Positions 17,830 through 26,695 of a stretch of DNA of 64,000 nt are shown piece by piece; position 1 is the stretch's first letter; the number at the start of each line of letters is the position of its first letter. This DNA comes from Flavobacterium sp. UBA2787. GTDB lineage: Bacteria; Bacteroidota; Bacteroidia; Flavobacteriales; Flavobacteriaceae. The position numbers and the translations under genes are program-made. The notes below the pieces were generated by a model. The model had not been told where the DNA came from. It searched no databases and saw only the letters and a program-made list of their open reading frames with translations. The stretch is taken from assembly GCA_002352205.1 (NCBI GenBank), contig DEHZ01000010.1:558245-622244 (forward strand), given 5' to 3'.

Positions 17830-19326
17830 ATGAAAATATTTAATGCAGAAAAAATCAAAGAACTTGACAAATTGACAATTGGAAAGCAACAAATTACATC
17901 TTTAGAATTGATGGAAAAGGCGGCTTTGCAAGCTTTTTTATGGTTAGTAAACCATTTTCACGATAAAAAAACGGTTTACCACATTTTTTGTGGAGTAGGA
18001 AATAATGGTGGAGACGGATTGGTAATTGCCCGATTGCTAAAGCAAAATTATTTTGATGTTCATGTGTATATTGTTCCTTTTAATGAAAATTTTTCAGCTG
18101 ATTTTAATTCAAATCTTGGCCGTTTAAAGGAATGCAACCTGGGCTATGAAGTGATTAGTGAAGCTACGGAATTTCCTGATATTGCTGAAAATCACATTAT
18201 TATTGATGCTATTTTCGGAATTGGATTAACCAGAGAATTAGCGGGTTGGATTCAAAAACTCATTCAAAAAATAAACTATCATCAATCATATAAAGTTTCC
18301 ATTGATGTTCCATCCGGATTATTTTTAGAGAAAAGGACAATGATCGCCATTCATTCGGATGTGGTACTGACTTTTCAATTACCAAAACTGGCTTTTTATC
18401 TTCCGGATAATGAAAATTTTATTAGCGATGTTATTTTACTACCAATTGATTTAGATGAAAAATCCATTGAATCCATTCCTACCAATTATTATTACACGGA
18501 TTTAAATAAAATAAAAAAGCGTTACAAACCAATTTCAAAATTTTCACACAAAGGAACACAAGGTCACGTTTTGCTGATTGGCGGTTGTTTTGGTAAAATT
18601 GGAGCGATGGTTTTGGCATCGCAAGCAGCTTTGAGATCCGGCTGTGGTTTAGCAACGGTTTTTATTCCTAAATGTGGTTATGAAATTATGCAAACAGCCA
18701 CTCCTGAAGCAATGGTTATGACCGATGAAAATTACCATAAAATAACCAACATTGAATTTAATTTTCAACCAAAAGCAATAGGTATTGGGATGGGAATTGG
18801 TCAAGATGCAGAAACTACAGAAGCTTTTCATCATTTTTTAAAAAACAATTCCATTCCGTTGGTGATTGATGCGGATGCATTAAATATTCTTTCTGAGAAT
18901 CAAGATTGGTTAAGTTTATTACCTAAAAACTCAATTTTAACACCTCATCCCAAAGAATTAGAACGACTTATTGGAATGTGGGAAGACGATTTTGATAAAA
19001 TTGAAAAAGTAAAAATGTTTGCAAAAATGTACCATTTAATTGTTTTAATTAAAGGAGCTTTTACTTTAATTATAGATGAAAAAAATGTTTATGTCAATTC
19101 TTCGGGAAATCAAGCATTGGCAACCGGTGGAAGTGGAGACGTACTGTCGGGAATGATTACAAGTTTTCGTGCTCAAGGATATTCTGCTGTTGATGCCGCA
19201 CTTTTAGGGGTTTATTTTCATGGACGAACGGCTGATATTGCTATGAATGATATGGGTTATGAAGGTTTTATAGCTTCTGATATCATAAAGTATCTAGGTA
19301 AAGTATTTTTGGAGTTGAAAAAGTAA
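17830..19326 (+). CDS. nnr: Bifunctional NAD(P)H-hydrate epimerase / ADP-dependent NAD(P)H-hydrate dehydratase
   Basis: 498 residues, full length. It repairs damaged hydrated NADH and NADPH in the cytoplasm. Residues 1-210 are the YjeF-N epimerase, with GVGNNGGDGLVIARLL as nucleotide loop and IIDAIFGIGL. Residues about 220-498 are the ribokinase-like dehydratase, with HKGTQGHVLLIGG and the ATP/ADP motif ATGGSGDVLSGMI near the C-terminus. Start at the ATG 17830 gives the usual MKIFNAEKIKELD opening. It is transcribed away from thrA and is closed by a hairpin over its stop codon. Confidence 0.94.
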   Translation: MKIFNAEKIKELDKLTIGKQQITSLELMEKAALQAFLWLVNHFHDKKTVYHIFCGVGNNGGDGLVIARLLKQNYFDVHVYIVPFNENFSADFNSNLGRLKECNLGYEVISEATEFPDIAENHIIIDAIFGIGLTRELAGWIQKLIQKINYHQSYKVSIDVPSGLFLEKRTMIAIHSDVVLTFQLPKLAFYLPDNENFISDVILLPIDLDEKSIESIPTNYYYTDLNKIKKRYKPISKFSHKGTQGHVLLIGGCFGKIGAMVLASQAALRSGCGLATVFIPKCGYEIMQTATPEAMVMTDENYHKITNIEFNFQPKAIGIGMGIGQDAETTEAFHHFLKNNSIPLVIDADALNILSENQDWLSLLPKNSILTPHPKELERLIGMWEDDFDKIEKVKMFAKMYHLIVLIKGAFTLIIDEKNVYVNSSGNQALATGGSGDVLSGMITSFRAQGYSAVDAALLGVYFHGRTADIAMNDMGYEGFIASDIIKYLGKVFLELKK

Positions 19327-19361
19327 ACCATTTAGAAACTAAGTTAATTTCTAAATGGTTT
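19325..19361 (+). terminator. Hairpin terminator overlapping the nnr stop
   Basis: AAACCATTTAGAAA (19325-19338) pairs perfectly with TTTCTAAATGGTTT (19348-19361). The stem is 14 bp but the T run is only three long. It could act in both directions between the convergent genes. Confidence 0.6.
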
Positions 19362-19384
19362 AAAAATAAGTAAGATGATTGAAA

Positions 19385-20767
19385 TTACAACCCAACTTCC
19401 TTCAACAATTCTTTTAATTTGGCATCAGAAGGTCGAGGAGCATCGGCATTGACAATTTTACCTTCAGTATCTAATAAGATGAATCTTGGAATTCCGTCGA
19501 TGGCATAATTCTTCACAAAATCAGATTTCCAGTCGTTATCTGCAAATAACTGAATCCCTTTCAATTCTTTGTCAGCCACCATTTTTTTCCATTTTTCATA
19601 GTCTTTTTTATCATCAATTGAAATGCTTACAAATTCGATGTTTTTTCCATGGTATTCTTTTTCAACTTCTTTTAAAGCCGGAATTTCTCCAATACAAGGT
19701 CCGCACCAAGTGGCCCAAACATCAATGTAAACGAATTTTCCTTTCAAACTTTCCAAAGAAGTTTTTCCACCATTTATATTTTCATAATCAAAAGTAGGAG
19801 AGGGTAAACCTTTGGCAATATTTTTTAAGATTTCAAATTTTTCTGTTAGTTTATCTTTATACTCTTCATCAATTGAATAACTCAGCATTTCTTTGTAAAC
19901 AGCTTCTAAATTTGGAGTTGTACCATTCAATTCATACATCATATTTTTGACCATTTCACTTTGAATGAGTTTGCTTTTGATTGTTTTTAAAGTAGCAAAA
20001 CCTTTTTCAATAGGTGTTTTTGTAGAGTCTGCTTCGGCATACATTTTTTCAGAAAAGTGGCTTCCGCTTAAATTACGATAGGAATTGGAGAATTTAAATA
20101 ATTCTTCATTATCCAAAGAAAAATCATCACCAACTTTTGGAAAACTTTCTGAAGCTTTGAATTCTCTATTGTCAGTAAAGTATCCGTGATAAGACGGATA
20201 TTGTTCATACAATTTTAAAACATGATAATCGGCATCTAATTTTTCGAGTTTTACAAAATTTTGATTGGTTAACTTTGCTTCATCCAATGTTTTTAAAATT
20301 TCTTTTTTGTACAATTCATTTTTTTCAATAAATGCTTTTTCATCTAAAGTGAATAACGGTTTAACACCTTCCATATCATTCATTTTGCCATAAATCGATT
20401 CAATTACTTGATGTTTTTTAGACATAAAATTATTTTCATCAGAACCACTTCCTTTGAAAGTAAATGATTTTTCAAACTCTTCCATATTGTTTTCGATATT
20501 CAATTGAAATCCGTTTTCCAAATAAATGAAACGCTGCTTTTCATCATTTAAAATCAACGAATAAAGTCCGTCATAATCCAATTCCAGCGTGTCTGAAAAT
20601 GTTCCGTCTTCATTAAGATTAATTTCTTTTGAAAAATTCAACCCTTCTAATTTGATGGTTTTTGACTCAGCGTTTGCAATTTTTCCTGAAAAGGTGGTTA
20701 TAATTTCTTTATCCTGACAAGAAATAAAGCAAATTACAGATAGTAATGCGATAATTTTTTTCATCAT
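19385..20767 (-). CDS. TlpA-like thiol:disulfide oxidoreductase lipoprotein
   Basis: 460 residues. The signal peptide ends in lipobox FISC with Cys17. Residues about 20-110 form a small beta-rich domain of the DUF4369 kind that often precedes thioredoxin domains in Bacteroidota. The thioredoxin fold starts near 322 (PSPTFDYENINGGKTSLESL) and holds the redox motif WATWCGPC with Cys355 and Cys358. GIPRFILLDTEGKI provides the cis-Pro loop. It probably reduces or isomerises disulfides in the periplasm, perhaps for cytochrome maturation or oxidative stress. It is divergent from hutH across 120 bp that hold a strong palindrome. Confidence 0.88.
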   Translation of the reverse strand: MMKKIIALLSVICFISCQDKEIITTFSGKIANAESKTIKLEGLNFSKEINLNEDGTFSDTLELDYDGLYSLILNDEKQRFIYLENGFQLNIENNMEEFEKSFTFKGSGSDENNFMSKKHQVIESIYGKMNDMEGVKPLFTLDEKAFIEKNELYKKEILKTLDEAKLTNQNFVKLEKLDADYHVLKLYEQYPSYHGYFTDNREFKASESFPKVGDDFSLDNEELFKFSNSYRNLSGSHFSEKMYAEADSTKTPIEKGFATLKTIKSKLIQSEMVKNMMYELNGTTPNLEAVYKEMLSYSIDEEYKDKLTEKFEILKNIAKGLPSPTFDYENINGGKTSLESLKGKFVYIDVWATWCGPCIGEIPALKEVEKEYHGKNIEFVSISIDDKKDYEKWKKMVADKELKGIQLFADNDWKSDFVKNYAIDGIPRFILLDTEGKIVNADAPRPSDAKLKELLKEVGL

Positions 20768-20846
20768 ATAATTGTTTAGTTTCTCAAAAGTAAGAAATTC
20801 AATTCACAATTTGTTATTAAAAAAACCACAATTATGTTGCATTTAT

Positions 20847-20858
20847 GCAAACGTTTGC
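20847..20858. promoter_or_regulatory. PurR/LacI-type operator palindrome upstream of hutH
   Basis: GCAAACGTTTGC is a perfect 12-bp palindrome with a central CG. With flanks it reads ATGCAAACGTTTGCGG, very close to the operator form bound by PurR and other LacI-family repressors. It lies 30 bp before the hutH ATG and in the gap shared with the divergent thioredoxin-like gene. Confidence 0.55.
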
Positions 20859-20887
20859 GGAATTTTGAAACCTCAACCAAACAATAA

Positions 20888-22387
20888 ATGGACCATTATC
20901 ATTATATCAGTTCCGACCTACTTTCGTTGGAAACTATCAATCAAATTATACTTGAAAATAAATCGCTGGCTTTATCGGAAGAAGCGAAAGTCAACATTCA
21001 GAAATGCCGTGATTATTTAGATAAGAAAATGCAATCGCAAACCGATCCAATTTATGGTATAAATACCGGATTTGGGTCTTTGTGTAATGTGAAAATTTCA
21101 AATGAAAATCTTTCACAACTTCAAGAAAATCTAGTGAAATCGCATGCATGTGGAACAGGTGATGAAGTTTCGAATTCGATTGTAAAGTTGATGTTATTAC
21201 TTAAAATTCAATCATTAAGTTATGGAAATTCAGGCGTTCAATTAGAAACGGTTGAGCGATTGATAGAATTTTTCAACAATGATGTATTACCAATAATTTA
21301 TACGCAAGGTTCTTTAGGTGCTTCGGGCGATTTGGCTCCGTTAGCACATTTGAGTTTACCATTGTTAGGTGAAGGTGAAGTATATTTTGAAGGGAAAAAA
21401 GTCCATTCTAAAGAAGTTCTCGCTCATTTTAATTGGAAACCTATCGTTTTACAATCCAAAGAAGGTTTGGCATTGTTGAACGGAACGCAGTTTATGAGTG
21501 CTTATGGTGTTCATATTTTATTAAAATCGTATAAATTATCCTATTTGGCCGATTTAATTGGAACCATTTCTTTAGAAGGTTTTGATGGTCGAATTGATCC
21601 GTTTAACGAATTGATTCACTTGGTTCGTCCGCACAAAGGGCAAATTGAAACCGCTCAGCGAATCACTGATTTTTTAGATGGAAGTCAAATTATCAGTCAA
21701 AAGAAAACGCACGTTCAAGATCCGTATTCTTTCCGATGTATGCCGCAAGTTCACGGAGCTTCAAAAGATACAATGGATTATGTGCGAAGAGTTTTTCGAA
21801 CAGAAATCAATTCTGTAACCGATAATCCAAATGTTTTTGTAGGCGAAGATATTATCGTTTCAGGTGGAAATTTCCACGGACAACCATTAGCTTTGGCATT
21901 AGATTTTCTTGGAATTGCGTTAGCAGAGTTAGGAAGTATTTCGGAAAGAAGAACCTATCAATTGATTTCCGGTCTTCGTGGATTACCTGCATTTTTAGTG
22001 GATAATCCAGGGTTGAACTCCGGTTTTATGATTCCGCAATACACGGCTGCGAGTATCGTAAGTCAGAACAAACAATTAGCAACTCCGGCCAGTATTGATA
22101 GTATTGTTTCCAGTAACGGACAAGAAGATCACGTGAGTATGGGTGCGAATGCGGCAACAAAATGTTTTAAAATAATTGAAAATTTAGAACGCATTTTGGC
22201 TATTGAATTGATGAATGCTTCGCAAGCCATTGAGTTTAGAAGACCATTGAAATCCAGTGAGTTTATTGAGCAATTTATCGCTTCTTATCGAACAGAAGTT
22301 CCGTTTGTAAAAGAAGATCGTATTTTGCATTATGACATTGAAAACTCTATTGCTTTTTTGAGGAGTTTTGAGATAGAAATTGATTAA
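20888..22387 (+). CDS. hutH: Histidine ammonia-lyase
   Basis: 499 residues, normal length. It removes ammonia from histidine to give urocanate, the first step of histidine use. GSLGASGDLAPLAHL carries Ala145-Ser146-Gly147, which cyclise to the MIO electrophile. YGINTGFGSL (56-65) is the substrate loop. RPHKGQ, QDPYSFRCMPQVHGA and EFRRPLKSS are further family blocks. The rest of the hut pathway is not adjacent, so the gene is isolated here, which is common in Flavobacteriaceae. A LacI-type palindrome lies just upstream. Confidence 0.94.
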   Translation: MDHYHYISSDLLSLETINQIILENKSLALSEEAKVNIQKCRDYLDKKMQSQTDPIYGINTGFGSLCNVKISNENLSQLQENLVKSHACGTGDEVSNSIVKLMLLLKIQSLSYGNSGVQLETVERLIEFFNNDVLPIIYTQGSLGASGDLAPLAHLSLPLLGEGEVYFEGKKVHSKEVLAHFNWKPIVLQSKEGLALLNGTQFMSAYGVHILLKSYKLSYLADLIGTISLEGFDGRIDPFNELIHLVRPHKGQIETAQRITDFLDGSQIISQKKTHVQDPYSFRCMPQVHGASKDTMDYVRRVFRTEINSVTDNPNVFVGEDIIVSGGNFHGQPLALALDFLGIALAELGSISERRTYQLISGLRGLPAFLVDNPGLNSGFMIPQYTAASIVSQNKQLATPASIDSIVSSNGQEDHVSMGANAATKCFKIIENLERILAIELMNASQAIEFRRPLKSSEFIEQFIASYRTEVPFVKEDRILHYDIENSIAFLRSFEIEID

Positions 22388-22391
22388 AAAA

Positions 22392-22428
22392 AGAATCCCA
22401 AAAACATTACGCTTTTGGGATTTTTTTT
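22392..22428. terminator. Bidirectional terminator between hutH and the RimB-RimK gene
   Basis: AATCCCAAAA (22394-22403), loop, TTTTGGGATT, then eight T on the plus strand. The minus strand has a T-rich tail after the same stem. It closes both convergent genes and overlaps the last codon of the minus-strand one. Confidence 0.85.
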
Positions 22429-23797
22429 ATTTCACCTTAAAATTCTTCTCAATCGCCTTAATCATTTCACCCGCAATATCTTTATTGGTTGCACCTTCAA
22501 TTCCTTCTAAACCGGGAGACGAATTTACTTCCAACAAAAGTGGTCCTTTACTCGAACGGATAATATCAACTCCGGCAACTTTTAAACCCATCGCTTTAGC
22601 AGCTTTAACAGCAATAATTTTTTCTTCACGTGTTGGTTTGATAACCGAAGCCGTTCCACCTAAATGAATATTGGCTCTGAATTCTCCTGCCAATGCTTCG
22701 CGTTGAATGGTCGCTACTACTTTTCCATCAATCACAAATAAACGCAAATCTTTTCCATTAGCTTCTTTGATGAATTCTTGTACTAAAATGTTTGCATTCA
22801 GACTTTTAAAAGCATTAATAACACTTTCTGCTGCTTTTTTAGTTTCGGCCAAAACAACTCCTTTTCCTTGCGTTCCCTCTAAAAGTTTGACAATTAAAGG
22901 TGTTCCGCCAACCATTTTTATTAAATCATCGGTATCTAAGGGTGAATTGGCAAATCCGGTGGTTGGGATGTCAATTCCGTTATTCAAAAGCAATTGCAAC
23001 GAATATAATTTATCTCGCGACTGCGTAATTGCAGAAGAAGAATTTAAACAAAAAATCTTTAACGCTTCAAATTGACGCGTCAACGCACAACCATAAAAGG
23101 TAATATTCGGACGAATTCGCGGAATGACAGCATCCAATTCATTCAAAACTTTTCCACCTCGGTAATGAATTTCGGGCGTGTCGGCATCTAATTTCATATA
23201 ACATTCTTTGATGTTTAAAAATTGCATTTCGTGACCACGGCGTTCACCGGCTTCCATAATTCGTTTGTTGCTGTAAAGTTCAGGATTGCTGGCTAAAAGT
23301 CCGATTTTTAAACCTGAACGCTCTTTTAAAACATCCGGATATAAGTCTTTTAATTTATCGGTTGAATTATCTCCTAACAAATATTTCCTTTCCGGATCAA
23401 CCATCGCTCGTCCGCTCATCGCTTCGCGACCTAACAACATTCGGAATCCCATTGAATCTCGATTAGTCAACGTCATTTCAATCGTCCAATTGGATTCTCC
23501 CAATTGCAATTGCGTTTGAATTACAAAACGTTGCTCACGAAATCCGCTTGAACTTTTTACTACTCGTTTGTCGATTAAAGGAGCTTGACAATGAATGATG
23601 GTTTTGACATTATTCTGAATCGGATTAATATCAAATTTCACCCAATGTTCACCTTCTTTAATAAACGGACTGATGTTGATGGCGTGTAGGGCAGAGGTTT
23701 TGGCTCCGGAATCTACTCGGGCTTTGATAGTTGGAATTCCTAATTCTGGGAAAGAACACCATTCTTCGCTACCTAAAATTAATTTGTTGTCTAACAT
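22427..23797 (-). CDS. Fusion of a RimB-like protease domain and a RimK-like ATP-grasp ligase
   Basis: 456 residues from ATG 23797; a longer frame to 23836 would run through the clpC terminator and is rejected. Residues about 1-145 match the RimB/retropepsin-like family ([20 protein letters not shown], with Asp29 in VDSGA, and [15 protein letters not shown]). Residues about 155-456 are a RimK-type ATP-grasp ligase ([58 protein letters not shown]). RimK adds glutamates to the C-terminus of ribosomal protein S6 in E. coli, and RimB is the protease encoded beside it that trims such tails. One chain holding both could write and erase the modification. The substrate here is not known. Confidence 0.85.
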   Translation of the reverse strand: MLDNKLILGSEEWCSFPELGIPTIKARVDSGAKTSALHAINISPFIKEGEHWVKFDINPIQNNVKTIIHCQAPLIDKRVVKSSSGFREQRFVIQTQLQLGESNWTIEMTLTNRDSMGFRMLLGREAMSGRAMVDPERKYLLGDNSTDKLKDLYPDVLKERSGLKIGLLASNPELYSNKRIMEAGERRGHEMQFLNIKECYMKLDADTPEIHYRGGKVLNELDAVIPRIRPNITFYGCALTRQFEALKIFCLNSSSAITQSRDKLYSLQLLLNNGIDIPTTGFANSPLDTDDLIKMVGGTPLIVKLLEGTQGKGVVLAETKKAAESVINAFKSLNANILVQEFIKEANGKDLRLFVIDGKVVATIQREALAGEFRANIHLGGTASVIKPTREEKIIAVKAAKAMGLKVAGVDIIRSSKGPLLLEVNSSPGLEGIEGATNKDIAGEMIKAIEKNFKVK

Positions 23798-23816
23798 TGT
23801 TTTTAATTGATGGAAT

Positions 23817-23869
23817 AAAAAAAGCCACGAATTCACAAATAGTTTTACTTTAATTCGTGAATTCGTGGC
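23817..23869 (-). terminator. Rho-independent terminator after clpC
   Basis: A perfect 13-bp stem, GCCACGAATTCAC at 23824-23836 with its complement at 23857-23869. On the minus strand it is followed by seven T. It lies between clpC and the next gene. Confidence 0.9.
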
Positions 23870-23886
23870 TTACAATTTTGTTATGT

Positions 23887-26436
23887 TTAACTTGTTGGTT
23901 TCTCTGCTTTTTGAACTTTTACATTCAATTCTTGAGCATCGTCTTCAATATCCATAAAGATTTCGTCACCTTCTCCAATTTTGGAAGTGATAATTTCTTC
24001 GGCTAATGAATCTTCAACATATTTTTGAATGGCTCTTTTTAATGGTCGTGCTCCAAATTGCTTATCAAAACCTTTATCAGCAATAAATGCTTTAGCTTTA
24101 TCTGATAAATTCAACGTATAACCTAAATCTTTAATTCGAGCATATAATTTTTTCAATTCGATTTCGATGATTAAATCGATGTGTTCTTTTTCTAAAGCAT
24201 TAAACACAATCACATCATCAATACGATTCAAAAATTCAGGAGCGAAAGTTTTCTTTAACGCATTCTCAATCACACTTTTCGAATGATCATCTGCTTGCGA
24301 AACTTTTGCCGCAGTACCAAATCCAACACCTTGACCAAAATCTTTCAATTGACGAGCTCCCACATTGGAAGTCATAATGATAATGGTATTTCTAAAATCG
24401 ATTTTTCGACCTAAACTGTCCGTTAAATAACCATCATCTAACACTTGCAACATCATATTGAATACGTCGGGATGAGCTTTTTCAATTTCATCTAATAACA
24501 CAACACAATACGGTTTGCGACGTACTTTTTCGGTTAATTGACCACCTTCTTCGTAGCCAACATATCCCGGAGGAGCTCCGACTAATCTGGAAATTGCAAA
24601 TTTTTCCATGTATTCACTCATATCAATACGAACCAAAGCATCTTCAGAATCGAATAATTCTTTCGCTAAAACTTTCGCTAATTGTGTTTTTCCAACACCG
24701 GTTTGACCTAAGAAAATGAACGAACCAATCGGACGGTTCGGATCTTTCAATCCGGCACGATTACGTTGAATTGAACGGGCAATTTTCATCACTGCTTCGT
24801 CTTGACCAATAACTTTTCCTCTGATTAATTCCGGTAAATGAGCCAATTTATTACTTTCAGTTTGAGCAATTCTGTTTACAGGAATTCCGGTCATCATTGA
24901 AACAACATCGGCAACATTATCTTCCGTTACGGTGATTCTGTTGTTTTTAGAATCAATTTCCCATTGTTCTTGAGCAATTGCTAAATCTTTTTCGATGCGT
25001 TTTTCATCATCACGCAACTTAGCTGCTTCTTCATATTTTTGTTTTTTAACGACAGTGTTTTTCAATTCACGAACATCTTCCAATTGTTTTTCGAGTTCCA
25101 AAATTTGTTTCGGAACTTCGATGTTGGTGATGTGAACGCGTGAACCGGCTTCGTCTAACGCATCAATCGCTTTGTCCGGTAAGAATCGATCAGACATATA
25201 ACGACTGGTCAATTTCACACAAGCATCAATCGCTTCAGGCGTATACGTCACACTGTGGTGATCTTCGTACTTACCTTTAATATTATTCAAAATTGTAATT
25301 GTTTCTTCAATCGTAGTAGGCTCAACAATTACCTTTTGAAAACGTCTTTCTAATGCACCGTCTTTTTCAATATATTGACGGTATTCATCTAACGTTGTAG
25401 CACCAATACATTGAATTTCGCCTCTGGCTAAAGCGGGTTTAAACATATTCGAAGCATCTAACGAACCAGTTGCTCCACCTGCACCTACAATCGTATGAAT
25501 TTCATCTATAAACAAAATAATGTCATCGTTTTTTTCCAATTCATTCATCACCGCTTTCATTCTTTCTTCAAACTGTCCGCGGTATTTTGTTCCGGCAACT
25601 AAACTGGCCAAATCAAGCGTAACTACTCGTTTGTTGAATAAAATTCGGGATACTTTCTTTTGTATGATTCGCAACGCTAAACCTTCGGCAATGGCAGATT
25701 TACCAACACCTGGTTCACCAATTAAAAGCGGATTATTTTTCTTTCTTCGGCTTAAAATTTGTGAAACACGTTCGATTTCTTTCTCACGACCCACAACCGG
25801 GTCAAGTTTTCCTTCTTCGGCTAACTCAGTTAAATCACGTCCAAAATTATCTAAAACAGGTGTTTTTGATTTTTTATTGGTTTTACTTCCGGGATTATTA
25901 AAGTTACCTTCTTTCAAACTGTCATCTTGTCCTGAATCTTCATTAAAAGATTCGTTTTTTGGAAAGCTGTCAGTATATTCGTCTTCGTTGTTATTCGGTA
26001 TCATATTCAAATATTGTTCTTTCGCTATATCGTAATCGATTTTTAGCTTGTTAAGTAATTTTGTTGTCGGATCGTTCTCGTTCCTTAAAATACAAAGCAA
26101 AAGATGTGCAGTACTGATGGAAGAACTCTGAAAAACTTTGGCTTCCAAAAAAGTAGTTTTTAACGCTCTTTCCGCTTGACGGGTAAGGTGAAGATTCTTT
26201 TTTTCGTTACCCACTTCAGCATTTGGGTTAGGCGGACTAAGTATTTCTACTTTCTTACGTAAATATTCTAAATCAATATCTAAATTGCTCAAAATAGTGA
26301 TTGCTTTACCATTTCCGTCTCTCAAAATTCCTAGCATCAAATGCTCAGTCCCAATAAAGTCGTGCCCTAAACGCAAGGCTTCTTCTTTACTGTACGTGAT
26401 TACATCTTTGACTCTTGGAGAAAAATTATCATCCAT
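23887..26436 (-). CDS. clpC: ATP-dependent Clp protease ATP-binding subunit ClpC
   Basis: 849 residues from ATG 26436 (MDDNFSPRVKDVITYSKEEA), the usual ClpC length. The upstream in-frame ATG at 26502 lies before the predicted promoter and is rejected. It unfolds proteins and feeds them to ClpP. The order is: Clp N domain (about 1-145), an acidic linker, AAA+ domain 1 with Walker A GEPGVGKSA, a UVR-like coiled coil (KKQKYEEAAKLRDDEKRIEK), and AAA+ domain 2 with GQTGVGKTQ and the sensor block FAPEFLNRIDDVIVF. Presence of the UVR segment separates it from ClpB and ClpA. It is divergent from gyrA. Confidence 0.93.
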   Translation of the reverse strand: MDDNFSPRVKDVITYSKEEALRLGHDFIGTEHLMLGILRDGNGKAITILSNLDIDLEYLRKKVEILSPPNPNAEVGNEKKNLHLTRQAERALKTTFLEAKVFQSSSISTAHLLLCILRNENDPTTKLLNKLKIDYDIAKEQYLNMIPNNNEDEYTDSFPKNESFNEDSGQDDSLKEGNFNNPGSKTNKKSKTPVLDNFGRDLTELAEEGKLDPVVGREKEIERVSQILSRRKKNNPLLIGEPGVGKSAIAEGLALRIIQKKVSRILFNKRVVTLDLASLVAGTKYRGQFEERMKAVMNELEKNDDIILFIDEIHTIVGAGGATGSLDASNMFKPALARGEIQCIGATTLDEYRQYIEKDGALERRFQKVIVEPTTIEETITILNNIKGKYEDHHSVTYTPEAIDACVKLTSRYMSDRFLPDKAIDALDEAGSRVHITNIEVPKQILELEKQLEDVRELKNTVVKKQKYEEAAKLRDDEKRIEKDLAIAQEQWEIDSKNNRITVTEDNVADVVSMMTGIPVNRIAQTESNKLAHLPELIRGKVIGQDEAVMKIARSIQRNRAGLKDPNRPIGSFIFLGQTGVGKTQLAKVLAKELFDSEDALVRIDMSEYMEKFAISRLVGAPPGYVGYEEGGQLTEKVRRKPYCVVLLDEIEKAHPDVFNMMLQVLDDGYLTDSLGRKIDFRNTIIIMTSNVGARQLKDFGQGVGFGTAAKVSQADDHSKSVIENALKKTFAPEFLNRIDDVIVFNALEKEHIDLIIEIELKKLYARIKDLGYTLNLSDKAKAFIADKGFDKQFGARPLKRAIQKYVEDSLAEEIITSKIGEGDEIFMDIEDDAQELNVKVQKAEKPTS

Positions 26437-26454
26437 AGCAGTTCTTTTTAAAGG

Positions 26455-26485
26455 TAAATTTACTAAATATGGTTGGTAAATGCAA
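26455..26485 (-). promoter_or_regulatory. Promoter of clpC
   Basis: On the minus strand TTG (26485-26483), a 20-bp spacer, then TAAATTTA, one mismatch from TAnnTTTG. Transcription would start about 15 bp before ATG 26436. This supports that start. Confidence 0.5.
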
Positions 26486-26646
26486 AAACTATTCCCATTC
26501 ATATCTACTGTCAGCTAATTGACAAAAAATATTTGAATTATGAAAGTTAAAGTTACGTTTAATTATTAACCAAAAAACACCTCATTTTTGTTAATAAATC
26601 ATTGAAATTAGTTCGATAAAAAGCTTTCAAAAAGTACAGAAATCCG

Positions 26647-26654
26647 TATATTAG
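26647..26654 (+). promoter_or_regulatory. Candidate -7 element of gyrA
   Basis: TATATTAG, two mismatches from TAnnTTTG at the last bases, with TTTC about 19 bp upstream. It lies 42 bp before the gyrA ATG. It is the best candidate in the 260-bp gap on this strand. Confidence 0.35.
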
Positions 26655-26695
26655 CACGTTTTGAAATAATTATAATTTTTAACCAATAAATACAT

